A stretch of DNA of 64,000 nucleotides, taken from contig NZ_PJNE01000001.1 of assembly GCF_002846495.1 (NCBI RefSeq), positions 2,480,001 through 2,544,000 on the forward strand. The letters are read 5' to 3'. Under the pieces are notes generated by a model that saw nothing but the letters and a program-made list of their open reading frames with translations, did no database searches and was not told the DNA's origin. Position numbers and translations under genes: made by a program. How positions within the stretch are numbered: the first letter of the stretch is position 1; each line of letters starts with the position of its first letter. Origin of the DNA: Phycicoccus duodecadis. Lineage in GTDB: Bacteria > Actinomycetota > Actinomycetes > Actinomycetales > Dermatophilaceae. Positions 1 through 9,137 of this stretch are shown piece by piece.

Positions 1-331
1 CGGTGACGCGCACCCCGGCCTCGACGGCGGCGGCCACCAGCCGGTAGCCGGGGTCGGAGACCGACGGCATCCCGGCATCGGTGACGACCAGCACCCGCGC
101 GCCGGCGACGAGCTCGGCCACCAGGTCGGCGGCGCGGCCGGCCTCGTTGTGCTCGTGGAAGGACACGACCCGCCCGGCCGGTCGCACGCCGAGGTCGGCG
201 CACAGCCGCCGCATCCGGCGGGTGTCCTCGGCGGCCACGACGTCGGCACTCGCGAGCTCCTCGGCGAGCCGTGGGGTGGCGTCGCGCGGGTCGCCGATGG
301 GGGTCGCCGCCAGCACCAGGAGGCCGCTCAT
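1..331 (-). CDS. rsmI: 16S rRNA 2'-O-ribose C1402 methyltransferase RsmI (5' part)
   Basis: This is the first ~110 residues of RsmI, which uses S-adenosylmethionine to 2'-O-methylate C1402 of 16S rRNA in the ribosomal P site. The protein starts [20 protein letters not shown], contains the AEDTRR segment and SFHEHNE, and runs into [19 protein letters not shown], all hallmark stretches of the RsmI/tetrapyrrole-methylase fold. The 3' end lies off the window. The ATG at 331 is preceded, six bases upstream, by GAGGAT, a weak version of the leaderless -10 box seen at neighbours. It is divergent from the mannosyltransferase gene, an arrangement also known in Mycobacterium tuberculosis (Rv1003/Rv1002c). 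Confidence 0.95.
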   Translation of the reverse strand, partial: MSGLLVLAATPIGDPRDATPRLAEELASADVVAAEDTRRMRRLCADLGVRPAGRVVSFHEHNEAGRAADLVAELVAGARVLVVTDAGMPSVSDPGYRLVAAAVEAGVRVT

Positions 332-375
332 GGGGCGATCCTCGCACGCGGGCCGGGCGCCGCAGGGCGCCCACC

Positions 376-387
376 TACGATGTCCCG
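376..387 (+). promoter_or_regulatory. -10 box of a leaderless promoter (PMT)
   Basis: TACGAT at 376-381 is followed by six bases and then the GTG at 388, so transcription should begin at or near the start codon. No Shine-Dalgarno sequence is present. This supports GTG 388 over the earlier in-frame starts. Confidence 0.55.
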
Positions 388-1947
388 GTGACCCGGACGG
401 ACGAGCTGCGCGGACGCCTGCTCGGGTTCCGGCCCACCGACCGCCTGTGGGGCTGGCTGGGCCCGGGGCTCATCGCCCTCGTGGGCGGGGTCCTGCGGTT
501 CTGGAACCTCGACCGCCCACACGCGCTGGTCTTCGACGAGACGTACTACGTCAAGCAGGGCTACTCGATGCTGCGCTACGGCGTCGAGATGCGGGTCCTG
601 GACTCGCTGAAGAAGCCCGACGAGGCGTTCGTGGGCGGCAACCCCGACATCTTCTCGAGCACCGAGGGCGACTACGTCGTCCATCCGCCGGTCGGCAAGT
701 GGCTCATCGGCTTCGGCGAGTGGCTGCTCGGCGCCGACTCCGGGTGGGGCTGGCGGTTCTCGGTGGCCGTGCTCGGCACCGTGTCGATCCTCGTCATCGG
801 ACGGGTGGCCCGGCGGATGTTCGGCTCGACCGCGCTGGGCTGCGTCGCCTCGTTCCTCCTGGCCTTCGAGGGCCTGCACTTCGTGATGTCGCGCACGGGC
901 ATCCTCGACATCATCGTCATGTTCTTCGCGCTGTGCGCGTTCGCGGCGCTGCTGGTCGACCGCGACCGCAGCCGCGAGGTGCTGGCCGAGAAGGTGGGCG
1001 CGCTCGGCCGGGACGAGTGGCCGGGGGGCGGCGGGCCGTGGCTGGGCTGGCGGCCGTGGCGCTGGGTGGCCGGGGTGTCGCTGGGCCTGTGCATGGGCAC
1101 CAAGTGGTCGGGCCTGTTCTTCCTCGCGGCGTTCGGGCTGATGACGGTGTGGTGGGACCTCGGGGCGCGCCGGGCCGCGGGGGTGCGGCACTGGGCCCGT
1201 GGGGCGCTGCTGAAGGACGGGCCCTTCGCGGCGCTGCAGCTGGTGGTCGTCGGGGCCGTGGTCTACGTGGTGTCGTGGACCGGCTGGTTCCTGTCGGACA
1301 ACGGCTACCACCGGCACTGGGACCGCTTCCATCCGGGCGAGGGGGTGCAGTGGCTGCCCTCCGCGCTGCGCAACTGGGTCAAGTACCACCAGGATGCCTA
1401 CGGCTTCAACACCACGCTCGCGCAACCGCATCCGTACCAGTCGAACCCGTGGTCCTGGCTGGTGCAGACCCGGCCGACCTCCTTCTACTACGAGAGCCCG
1501 ACCCGGGGTGTCGACGGCTGCACGGTGGCCCAGTGCTCGCAGGCCGTGAACCCGGTCGGCACCATCTCGGTCTGGTGGGTGGGGGCCTTCGCGCTGCTGG
1601 CGGTGCTGTGGTGGTGGCTGGTGCGGCGCGACTGGCGGGCCGGCGCCATCGCGGCCGGCATCGTCGGGGGCTACCTCCCCTGGTTCGCCTACCAGCACCG
1701 CACCATCTACACCTTCTACTCGGTGGCCTTCGAGCCCTGGGTGGTCCTGGCGGTGGTGTTCGTCATCGGGCTGTGGGTGGGGCGGCGCGAGCCCGACCCG
1801 GCGCGCTTCCGGCTCCGGGTCCTGGTGGTGGGCGGCTACCTGCTGCTCACCCTGGCGCTGTTCGCGTTCTTCCACCCGATCTACGTGGCCGACACCATCC
1901 CGTACCAGCACTGGCACTGGCGGATGTGGTTCCCGAGCTGGATCTGA
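388..1947 (+). CDS. pmt: Dolichyl-phosphate-mannose-type protein O-mannosyltransferase (GT39/PMT)
   Basis: A 519-residue polytopic membrane enzyme that transfers mannose from polyprenyl-phosphate-mannose to Ser/Thr of exported proteins on the outer face of the membrane. The first outer loop has the PMT acidic pair in [14 protein letters not shown] (Asp50-Glu51), followed by VHPPVGKW and the [15 protein letters not shown] segment. About ten hydrophobic segments follow, plus the family stretches CMGTKWSG and QSNPWSWL. The length matches mycobacterial PMT (Rv1002c, ~520 residues). I chose GTG 388 because a TACGAT box lies six bases upstream and the sequence before it is rsmI promoter DNA. Divergent from rsmI. 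Assignment is by motif; the protein targets are not known. Confidence 0.93.
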   Translation: MTRTDELRGRLLGFRPTDRLWGWLGPGLIALVGGVLRFWNLDRPHALVFDETYYVKQGYSMLRYGVEMRVLDSLKKPDEAFVGGNPDIFSSTEGDYVVHPPVGKWLIGFGEWLLGADSGWGWRFSVAVLGTVSILVIGRVARRMFGSTALGCVASFLLAFEGLHFVMSRTGILDIIVMFFALCAFAALLVDRDRSREVLAEKVGALGRDEWPGGGGPWLGWRPWRWVAGVSLGLCMGTKWSGLFFLAAFGLMTVWWDLGARRAAGVRHWARGALLKDGPFAALQLVVVGAVVYVVSWTGWFLSDNGYHRHWDRFHPGEGVQWLPSALRNWVKYHQDAYGFNTTLAQPHPYQSNPWSWLVQTRPTSFYYESPTRGVDGCTVAQCSQAVNPVGTISVWWVGAFALLAVLWWWLVRRDWRAGAIAAGIVGGYLPWFAYQHRTIYTFYSVAFEPWVVLAVVFVIGLWVGRREPDPARFRLRVLVVGGYLLLTLALFAFFHPIYVADTIPYQHWHWRMWFPSWI

Positions 1948-2136
1948 CCGCTCCGCGGCCCGGCTCCACTTTCTCGCCCCATGCGGGAACCTTCACCGTC
2001 GCAGGGCAACCGTTCCGGGCTGAGCTGAAGCGTCCGGTCGACGCCCGGGGCGAGGGGGCCCCGCGCCGGCGCCCACGGCTGCCGGATGCCGTGCCGCGCG
2101 TCCCCGGGCCCCGTCGGCGCTGTCGGTGGGCGGGGT

Positions 2137-2148
2137 TAGGTTCGGGTC
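2137..2148 (+). promoter_or_regulatory. -10 box of a leaderless promoter (nuclease/helicase gene)
   Basis: TAGGTT at 2137-2142, then six bases, then ATG 2149. There is no ribosome binding site. It fixes the start of the downstream gene. Confidence 0.5.
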
Positions 2149-5100
2149 ATGTTCCTCCTCGGCGACGACGCGGCGCTCGTCATCAGCGCGAGTGACCTGC
2201 GCACGGCCGCCGACTGCGAGTTCGCGCTCGCGCACGCCCTCGACGTCGCGCTCGGCCGGGCCGAGCGGGCGCCCGTCGCCGACGACCCGATGCTGGCCCG
2301 GGTCGCCCGCCTCGGCACCGAGCACGAGCAGGTCGAGCTGCGCCGGCTGGCCGCCGAGCACCGTGGCCACGTCGTGCAGTTCGAGCGACCGGGCTACACC
2401 CGCGAGGCGCTCGAGCGGGCCCACGCGCAGACGGTCGCCGCTCTGCTCGACCCCGCGGTGGAGGTCGTCTACCAGGCCACCTTCTTCGACGGGTCGTTCG
2501 TGGGGCACGCCGACTTCCTCGAGCGCACGCCTGGCGGCTGGCTGGTCAGCGACACCAAGCTCGCCCGTACCGCCGGCGTGCCGGCGCTGCTGCAGATCGC
2601 GGCCTACGCCGACCAGCTGGCAGCCGCCGGGGTCCCCGCCGCTCCGGTCGCGCGGCTGGTCGTCGGCTCGGGCGAGCACCACGACTACGCCCTCGGCGAC
2701 ATCGTCCCGGTCTACCGCGCGCGCCGGGCCCGCCTCGACGCCCTGCTGGCCGAGCACCGGGCCTCCGGGGCGTCGGCCTCCTGGGGTGACGAGCGCTGGC
2801 TCGCCTGTGGCCGCTGCGACGTGTGCGAGGCCGAGGTCGAGCGGGCCCGCGACCTCCTGCTGGTGGCCGGGATGCGTGGGCCCGCCCGGGCCCGGCTGCT
2901 CGCCGCCGGGGTCACCACCGTCGAGCAGCTCGCCGCCCACGAGGGCGCGGTCGCCGACGTCCGCCCGGCCATGCTCGACCGGCTGCGCGCGCAGGCCCGG
3001 CTGCAGCTGGCCCAGGAGGCCGACCCCGCGGGCGGGGTGCGCTTCGAGGTGGTCGACCCCGACGCGCTCCGCCGGATGCCGCGCCCCAGCCCGGGCGACG
3101 TCTTCTTCGACTTCGAGGGCGACCCGCTGTGGCAGGAGCCGGGGTCGAGCATCTGGGGGCTGGAGTACCTCTTCGGGATGGTCGAGGTCGACTCCGGCGA
3201 GGCCCGGTTCCGCGCGTTCTGGGCCCACGACCGCCACGAGGAGCGCCGGGCGCTGGTCGACTTCGTCGAGCACCTGGCCGCCCGCCGGCGGCGCTGGCCC
3301 GACCTGCACGTCTACCACTACGCGCCCTACGAGCCCGCGGCCCTGCTCCGGATGGCCGCCCGCCACGGGGTCTGCGAGGACGACGTCGACCAGCTGCTGC
3401 GCGACGGTGTCTTCGTCGACCTCTACTCGGTGGTCCGGTCCGGCATCCGGGTCTCCCAGCGCTCGTACTCGATCAAGAAGCTCGAACCGCTCTACATGGA
3501 GGCCCGCGAGGGCGACGTCCAGGGCGGGGCCGAGAGCATCGTGGCCTACCACCAGTTCTCCGCCGCGCGCGTCGAGGGCCGCGACGACGAGGCCCGCGCC
3601 CTGATCGCCGAGATCGCCCACTACAACGAGGACGACTGCGTCTCCACTCTCAAGCTGCGCGACTGGTTGCTCGAGCGCCGGGCCGAGCAGGTCGGTGACG
3701 GCTGGGCACTCCCGGTCGCCGACACCGTCGGCGAGGTCGAGGTCAGCGAGACCCGCCGGGCCGCCCTCGAGCTGGAGGCCGCGGTCCGGGCCCTCGTCGA
3801 CGACGTGGCGCCGGCCGACCGCTCCGACGAGCACCACGCGGTCGCCCTCGTCGGCTCCGCGGTGCTGTTCCACGCGCGCGAGGACAAGCCCAGATGGCAG
3901 GAGCACTTCGAGCGGCTGCGGCTGCCGGTGGGCGACTGGCGCGCGGCCGACGGCGTCTTCCTGGTCGAGCGGGCGGAGGTGGTCAGCGACTGGCACCAGG
4001 CGACGGCCCGCCAGCGCCCCCGCCGCACCCTGCGCCTGCACGGCGAGCCGATGCGCCAGGGCGGCATCGGGGTGGGCGCCGCCGTCTCCGCGGTCTACGG
4101 GGTGCCCTCGCCGGTCGGGGTGGTCGCCGAGCCCCTGCACGCCAACGCGCGCAGCACCGCGGGGGTCACCGTCCTGGAGGCGCACGACCTGCTCGCCGAC
4201 ACCGGTCGGCTCCACCAGGTGCTGCTGGTCGAGGAGCTCCAGCCCAAGGACGGCGAACCGCACGTCGACGTGCCGGTGGCGCTGGTGCCCAACGACAACG
4301 TCAGCTCGGCCCCCATCGACCGCGCGCTGGCCGAGGTCGCCGCGGCCGTGCGCGACACCGGGCAGGTGCCGGTGGGCGCCGGCACCGACGTGCTGCTGCG
4401 CTGCCCGCCACGGCTGCGTGGAGGCGCCCCGCTGCCGGCCGTGGCCGACGGTCCTGACGGCTACACCGATGCCATCACCGCGGCCCTGCTCGGGATGGAC
4501 GACTCGTACGTGGCGGTGCAGGGCCCGCCCGGCACCGGCAAGACGCACGTCGGGGCCCACGTGGTGGCCCGGCTCGTCGCCCAAGGCTGGGCCGTGGGGG
4601 TCTGCGCCCAGAGCCACGCCGCGGTCGAGAACGTACTGTCCAAGATCGTCGCCGCCACCGACGTGCCGGGCGAGCAGGTGGCCAAGGTCCCTCGTGCCAC
4701 GGCCGGCCCCGCCTGGACGGCGCTCGGCAAGGCCGACGAGCTGGCCGCCTTCGCCGCCGGCCACCGCGCGGCCGGGCGCGGTTACGTCATCGGAGGCACC
4801 GCCTGGGACCTCACCAACCCGGGACGGGTCGGGCGCCGCGAGCTCGACCTGCTGGTCGTCGACGAGGCCGGGCAGTTCTCGCTGGCCAAGACCCTGGCCG
4901 TGTCGGTGGCGGCCCGGCGGCTGCTGCTGCTCGGCGACCCCCAGCAGCTGCCCCAGGTCACCACCGGCACGCACGCCGAGCCGATCGACATGGCGGCGCT
5001 CGCGTGGCTCGCGCGCGGCGAGTCGGTGCTCCCGCCCACCCTCGGCTACTTCCTCGCGACGACGTGGCGGATGCATCCCGCCCTCACCCGGCCGGTCTCC

Positions 5101-5712
5101 GAGCTCGCCTACCAGGGGCGGCTGGCCGCGGTGGGCGACGTCACCGGCGCGCGCCGTCTCGAGGGCATCGAGCCCGGAGTGCACGTGCACGCCGTCGAGC
5201 ACCGCGACAACTCCACCCACTCGCCGCAGGAGGCCGACGCGGTGGTGGCGCTCGTGCGCGGCCTGCTGGGCCGCACGTGGGTCGACACGTCGGCGCGCGA
5301 CGGCGGCGACGCCGGCCGGCCGCTGGCCGAGGGCGACGTCATCGTCATCACGCCCTACAACGCCCAGGCGGGCCTGGTCCGGCGCGCGCTCGACGACGCG
5401 GGCCACCCCGACGTCGCGGTCGGCACCGTCGACAAGTTCCAGGGCCAGGAGGCGGCCGTCGCCATCCTGACGATGGCCGCGTCGTCGCACTCCGACGTCT
5501 CGCGCGGGATGGGCTTCCTGCTCGACCGGCACCGCCTCAACGTGGCCATCTCCCGCGGCCAGTACGCGGCGTTCGTGGTGCGGTCGCAGGTGCTCACCGA
5601 CTTCTCCCCCCGCTCCCCCGCCGAGCTCCTCGCGCTGGGCGCGTTCCTGCGGCTGTGCGACCACGCGGTGTCGACGCAGACGGTCGGAGCGCCCGAGCGC
5701 GCGGGGGCCTGA
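2149..5712 (+). CDS. TM0106-family RecB-like nuclease fused to an SF1 (AAA_12) helicase
   Basis: An 1187-residue multidomain DNA/RNA-processing protein. The N-terminus is a RecB/Cas4-like PD-(D/E)XK nuclease: Asp122 in GHADFLE and Asp135-Thr-Lys137 in SDTKLA. Cys23 plus a CxxCxxC cluster (CGRCDVC, residues ~221-227) gives the four cysteines of a Cas4/AddB-type Fe-S site. An RNase-H-like 3'-5' exonuclease domain (VFFDFEGDP, ~residue 317; later HYNEDDC) follows. The C-terminal half is a Dna2/UPF1-like helicase with Walker A GPPGTGKT (~791-798), motif II VVDEAGQF, motif III LLGDPQQLPQV, motif V DKFQGQE and motif VI NVAISRG. Family function is unproven; nucleic-acid repair or defence is inferred. 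No cas genes are nearby. Single gene with a leaderless start. Confidence 0.88.
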   Translation: MFLLGDDAALVISASDLRTAADCEFALAHALDVALGRAERAPVADDPMLARVARLGTEHEQVELRRLAAEHRGHVVQFERPGYTREALERAHAQTVAALLDPAVEVVYQATFFDGSFVGHADFLERTPGGWLVSDTKLARTAGVPALLQIAAYADQLAAAGVPAAPVARLVVGSGEHHDYALGDIVPVYRARRARLDALLAEHRASGASASWGDERWLACGRCDVCEAEVERARDLLLVAGMRGPARARLLAAGVTTVEQLAAHEGAVADVRPAMLDRLRAQARLQLAQEADPAGGVRFEVVDPDALRRMPRPSPGDVFFDFEGDPLWQEPGSSIWGLEYLFGMVEVDSGEARFRAFWAHDRHEERRALVDFVEHLAARRRRWPDLHVYHYAPYEPAALLRMAARHGVCEDDVDQLLRDGVFVDLYSVVRSGIRVSQRSYSIKKLEPLYMEAREGDVQGGAESIVAYHQFSAARVEGRDDEARALIAEIAHYNEDDCVSTLKLRDWLLERRAEQVGDGWALPVADTVGEVEVSETRRAALELEAAVRALVDDVAPADRSDEHHAVALVGSAVLFHAREDKPRWQEHFERLRLPVGDWRAADGVFLVERAEVVSDWHQATARQRPRRTLRLHGEPMRQGGIGVGAAVSAVYGVPSPVGVVAEPLHANARSTAGVTVLEAHDLLADTGRLHQVLLVEELQPKDGEPHVDVPVALVPNDNVSSAPIDRALAEVAAAVRDTGQVPVGAGTDVLLRCPPRLRGGAPLPAVADGPDGYTDAITAALLGMDDSYVAVQGPPGTGKTHVGAHVVARLVAQGWAVGVCAQSHAAVENVLSKIVAATDVPGEQVAKVPRATAGPAWTALGKADELAAFAAGHRAAGRGYVIGGTAWDLTNPGRVGRRELDLLVVDEAGQFSLAKTLAVSVAARRLLLLGDPQQLPQVTTGTHAEPIDMAALAWLARGESVLPPTLGYFLATTWRMHPALTRPVSELAYQGRLAAVGDVTGARRLEGIEPGVHVHAVEHRDNSTHSPQEADAVVALVRGLLGRTWVDTSARDGGDAGRPLAEGDVIVITPYNAQAGLVRRALDDAGHPDVAVGTVDKFQGQEAAVAILTMAASSHSDVSRGMGFLLDRHRLNVAISRGQYAAFVVRSQVLTDFSPRSPAELLALGAFLRLCDHAVSTQTVGAPERAGA

Positions 5713-5817
5713 CCGACCGGGCCCTCGGCCGTTCGGCCACTTCGCACGCGATTGCCTGACACCGGGCCCCCGGCCGCGCCAGCATCGCTCCTCACCACCC
5801 CTGCGCACGGAGGCCCC

Positions 5818-6396
5818 ATGTCCGTTACCCGTCTCGGTGCCGCTCTCGCGAGCGCCGCCGTCGTCGTCCTCGCGGGCGGTGTGGCCGCTGTCGCCGCGTC
5901 CGCCCCTGTCTCCCTCGTCGTGAGCGACGACGAGACCAGCACCGCCACGTCCTCCGACACCGCGACGCCCGACGCTTCGGGCGAGGACGAGCAGGGGGAG
6001 GACCAGAGCTCGGCCACCCCCACCGACGAGCCCTCCGCGTCCGACCCCGCCGAACCCACGGACACCGAGGACGGCACCAGCGACTCCGCCACCGGCCCGG
6101 ACGCAGCGGGCCCGGCCCACCACGGCCTCTGCACCGCTTGGTCGCACGTCAAGGACACCCCGGGCAAGGCCGCTGACTCGACCGCGTTCCGCAACGTGCA
6201 GGCGGTCGGCTGCGACGACGTCACCCCGGCCGAGCCGGGCGCGGAGCTCACGGCGCCCAAGAACGCCGCGAAGGACACCGCCCGGACCGCCCGCCGGGCG
6301 GCGAAGGCCGAGCGTCCCCAGGCCTCCAGCCACCGCGCGGGCCACGGCAACAGCCACGCCGGCTCGGGCCACGGCAAGGGCGCGAGCCACCACTGA
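5818..6396 (+). CDS. Secreted low-complexity protein, acidic then His/Lys-rich
   Basis: A 192-residue protein with no recognised domain. Residues 1-~35 form a signal peptide (short basic start, then an Ala/Val-rich core ending near AAVAASAP). Residues ~40-90 are very acidic and Ser/Thr/Asp-rich. Two cysteines flank the middle segment (LCTAWSHVKDTPGKA and AVGCDDV). The C-terminal ~50 residues are basic and end in a Gly/Ser/His-rich tail with repeated GH motifs. The start is set by a strong GGAGG six bases before ATG 5818. Similar 'signal + acidic linker + CTAWSH' proteins are common hypotheticals in actinobacteria. The His-rich tail might bind metal, but that is only a guess. Confidence 0.7.
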   Translation: MSVTRLGAALASAAVVVLAGGVAAVAASAPVSLVVSDDETSTATSSDTATPDASGEDEQGEDQSSATPTDEPSASDPAEPTDTEDGTSDSATGPDAAGPAHHGLCTAWSHVKDTPGKAADSTAFRNVQAVGCDDVTPAEPGAELTAPKNAAKDTARTARRAAKAERPQASSHRAGHGNSHAGSGHGKGASHH

Positions 6397-6507
6397 GACC
6401 GGGCCCTCCGGCCCCCCCCACGTCCCGTCGGAGGATGCGACCGACGTGGACGCGTCCCGGCCGGCCGTGAGCCGTTCGGCCGGGACGTCAGACCACCGCA
6501 TGGCCAC

Positions 6508-6536
6508 GGCCCGCGGCGCGACGAGCGCCGCGGGCC
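6508..6536 (+). terminator. GC-rich hairpin terminator candidate
   Basis: A perfect 12-bp inverted repeat (GGCCCGCGGCGC / GCGCCGCGGGCC) with a 5-nt loop lies ~110 bases past the stop of the secreted protein gene. It has no clear U-tract, which is usual for actinobacterial terminators. Confidence 0.6.
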
Positions 6537-6692
6537 GTTCGCCGTTCCCGCGCCCCTGACCAGCCGCGACACCCGTCCCCTCCATCGGTCGAACGGCCAG
6601 GGCGCCGGCCGTTCCCGCTGTTGACCCGCGCCGCGGTGCCAGCATGGTCACGTCCACGATCCACGCAGGGGTCTGCCAAGGGCGGTGTCCTC

Positions 6693-8816
6693 ATGCGGTC
6701 GACGTCCCGCGCTGTGTTCGTCGCGCTCCTCGGGGCCCTGTGCCTCCTGCCTCTCGTCCCGGCGGGAGCGACCCGGTCGGTGGTCGGGGACGTCTTCGGC
6801 GTGGTGTGCGTCGCGGCGGGCCTCTACGGCGCCTGGCGCATCCCCGGCCCCGCCCGCCGCGGCTGGATGCTCGTGACCGTCGGCTTCGCGGGGTGGGCTC
6901 TCGGCGACGTCGTCTACTCCGTCGAGCAGTACGGCATCGAGCCGGCCGCCTACCCGGCCCCCAGTGACGTCCCCTACCTCTCGTCGTACGCCGTGCTGGC
7001 CGCGGGGCTCCTGCACCTCGCGCGCGGTCGCCGGATGCGGTCCGACCCCACCCTCATCCTCGACGCGTCGATCGTCGCGCTGTCCTTCGGTGTCGTCGTG
7101 GGGACCTTCCTCGTCAGCCCGGTCGCGAGCGACTCGGCCGTCCCGGTGCTCGGGCGGATCGTGACGTCGGCCTACCCGATCGCCGACGTGCTCCTGCTGG
7201 CCGTCCTGGTGCGGTTGTGGGCCACCGCCAGTCTCCGGTCCCCGTCGTTCCGGCTGCTCGTCGTCGCCCTGCTCTCGGTGCTCGTGGCCGACCTGACCTG
7301 GAACGTGATGGCGATCGCCGACCCCGCGGCCACGTCACCCGCCTGGCTCGACCAGCTGTGGCTGCTCGGCTACCTCGCGGCGGGGGCGGCGGCCTGCGCC
7401 CGCTCGGCCCCGGCCCTCGGCGAGGACGGCCTGAGCGTGGATGCCGGCACGAGGGCGAACCGGCGTCTGGCGGCTCTGGGCTGCGCGCTCGTGCTGCCGG
7501 GCGCGACGCTGCTCGCCGACGGCCTGCTGGGGCACCAGCCCCCGTGGCTGTTGGTCTCCATCGGATCGGTGGCGCTCTCGATGCTCGTGCTCGCGAGGAT
7601 GGGCGTGCTGGTCCGCACCGTCGAGGTGCAGGCCGTGCAGCTGGCCGCGCTGGCCCGCAGCGACGGCCTCACCGGCGCTCCCAACCGCCGCACCTGGGAC
7701 CACGAGCTCGGACGGGCCGTGCAGCAGGCCGAGGACACCGACGCGCCGCTCACGGTGGCCCTGATCGACCTCGACCACTTCAAGCGCTACAACGACCAGC
7801 GCGGGCACCAGGCGGGTGACCTCCTGCTGCGCGAGGCGGTGGCGGCGTGGAGCAGCCTGCTCGCGCCGCACGAGCTGCTGGCGCGGTACGGGGGCGAGGA
7901 GTTCGGGGTGCTGCTGCCCGGCTCGACCACCGAACGGGCCTGCGAGCTCCTCGACACCATGCAGGGGCTCACTCCGTACGGGCAGCGGTTCTCGGCCGGC
8001 GTGGCGGCCTGGGACCGCGGCGCGGAGCCGTCGCGTCTCGTGGAGCTGGCGGACCGTGCCCTCTACGAGGCCAAGCACGCCGGCCGCGCCCGCGTCCGCG
8101 TCGCCCACGCCGGCTGCCCCGACCGTGGGCTGCCGCCGCTGCGCATCGCCTTCCAGCCGATCGTCGACCTGCGCGACGGCACGGTCGTCGGCCACGAGGC
8201 CCTCAGCCGCTTCCCGGACGGGGACCCCGAGACCGTCTTCGCCCAGGCGCACCGGTCCGGCCAGGGCCCGGCGCTCGAGGCGACGGCCATCCGTGCCGCC
8301 CTCGCCGAGCGCCCGGACGAGGGCTACGTGTCGGTGAACCTGAGCATCGGCTCGCTCGGCGCCCCCGAGGTGGAGGCAGTGCTGCCGGACGACCTGCAGG
8401 GCGTCGTCATCGAGATCACCGAGCAGACCGACACCGACGACTGGGCCGCCGCCATCGCCACCCTCGCGGCCCTGCGGGGCCGCGGCGCGACCATCGCCCT
8501 CGACGACTGGGGGAAGGGGTACTCCAACGTCGAACGCATCCTGCGGCTGCGGCCGGAGGTGGTCAAGCTCGACCGCAGCCTGCTGGCGGGCCTGGACGGC
8601 GACAGCAGCCGGGCCGACGCGTTGCGGGCGCTGGCCGAGTGGGCCCGCAGCATGGGCGCCGTCGTCTGCGCCGAGGGCATCGAGACCCGCGAGCAGTGGG
8701 CCATCCTGCGCGACGTCGGCATCGCCCTGGGCCAGGGCTACCACTTCGGGCGCCCCGCGTTCCGGGTCGCACCACGTACCTCCGTCGGCGCGACATCGGC
8801 CGCACTGGTCGTCTGA
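6693..8816 (+). CDS. Membrane GGDEF-EAL cyclic-di-GMP turnover protein
   Basis: A 707-residue protein. Eight or more hydrophobic segments occupy residues ~5-310 and probably sense a signal in the membrane. A GGDEF domain follows (SDGLTGAPNRR; LIDLDHFKRYNDQRGH; active-site GGEEF at ~400-404) and then a compact EAL domain (HEALSR, Glu502; VNLSIGSL; EITEQTD; ALDDWGKGYSN; VKLDRSLL; CAEGIETREQ; QGYHFGRP). The catalytic residues of both domains look intact, so it could both make and degrade c-di-GMP; which dominates cannot be read from sequence. DDW replaces the commoner DDF in the EAL metal motif. The start was chosen where the hydrophobic N-terminus begins. It stands alone and is followed at once by a vapC relic. 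Confidence 0.92.
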   Translation: MRSTSRAVFVALLGALCLLPLVPAGATRSVVGDVFGVVCVAAGLYGAWRIPGPARRGWMLVTVGFAGWALGDVVYSVEQYGIEPAAYPAPSDVPYLSSYAVLAAGLLHLARGRRMRSDPTLILDASIVALSFGVVVGTFLVSPVASDSAVPVLGRIVTSAYPIADVLLLAVLVRLWATASLRSPSFRLLVVALLSVLVADLTWNVMAIADPAATSPAWLDQLWLLGYLAAGAAACARSAPALGEDGLSVDAGTRANRRLAALGCALVLPGATLLADGLLGHQPPWLLVSIGSVALSMLVLARMGVLVRTVEVQAVQLAALARSDGLTGAPNRRTWDHELGRAVQQAEDTDAPLTVALIDLDHFKRYNDQRGHQAGDLLLREAVAAWSSLLAPHELLARYGGEEFGVLLPGSTTERACELLDTMQGLTPYGQRFSAGVAAWDRGAEPSRLVELADRALYEAKHAGRARVRVAHAGCPDRGLPPLRIAFQPIVDLRDGTVVGHEALSRFPDGDPETVFAQAHRSGQGPALEATAIRAALAERPDEGYVSVNLSIGSLGAPEVEAVLPDDLQGVVIEITEQTDTDDWAAAIATLAALRGRGATIALDDWGKGYSNVERILRLRPEVVKLDRSLLAGLDGDSSRADALRALAEWARSMGAVVCAEGIETREQWAILRDVGIALGQGYHFGRPAFRVAPRTSVGATSAALVV

Positions 8817-8825
8817 CGGCTGGGG

Positions 8826-9117
8826 ATGCCCGGATGGGTCGACCTCGAGGTCGCCTCGGTGTTGCGCCGGCAGAACCGGGCAGGGATGCTCGACAAACCG
8901 TCGGGCCGAGCTGGCCATGATCGACGTGGCGGCACTGCCGATGCACCGCGCCGCGCACCTGGGGTTGTTGCCTCGGTGCTGGGAGCTGCGGGACGACCTG
9001 ACCACCGACGACGCCGCCTACGTCGCTGCTCAGCACCACGCGCTGAGCAGCGAGTCACCGCACGGCACTCTGCCGCTACGGGGGGAAGCCTGCCTGACCG
9101 AGCGGATCGCGGCATGA
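8826..9117 (+). pseudogene. VapC-type PIN-domain toxin relic (frameshifted, truncated)
   Basis: Two reading frames together resemble one VapC toxin (PIN-domain RNase). Frame A from 8826 gives PGWVDLEVASVLRRQNRAGM. Frame B, entered around 8890-8900, gives RAELAMIDVAALPMHRAAHL, then LLPRCWELRDDLTTDDAAYV. In intact VapC proteins these join as (...VDLEVASVLRR..G.L...RA..AL.DLAALPLHR..H..LLPR.WELR.NLTAYDAAYVAL). The N-terminal strand with the first catalytic Asp is absent, and the C-terminus (after AAYV) is scrambled. No vapB antitoxin is visible upstream; the GGDEF-EAL stop is only 9 bases before. I therefore read it as a dead toxin-antitoxin remnant. The alternative, two unrelated small ORFs, is less likely given the consecutive motif order. 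Confidence 0.65.
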
Positions 9118-9137
9118 GCGCGGTTCCGTCAGAACGC

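Noticed and set aside
1993..6657. A 1554-codon open frame on the minus strand, antisense to the nuclease/helicase gene
   Set aside because: It is a by-product of high GC: few stop codons in the mirror frame. The product is low-complexity Arg/Gly/Ala/Val with no domain, and the plus strand has a complete multi-motif protein.
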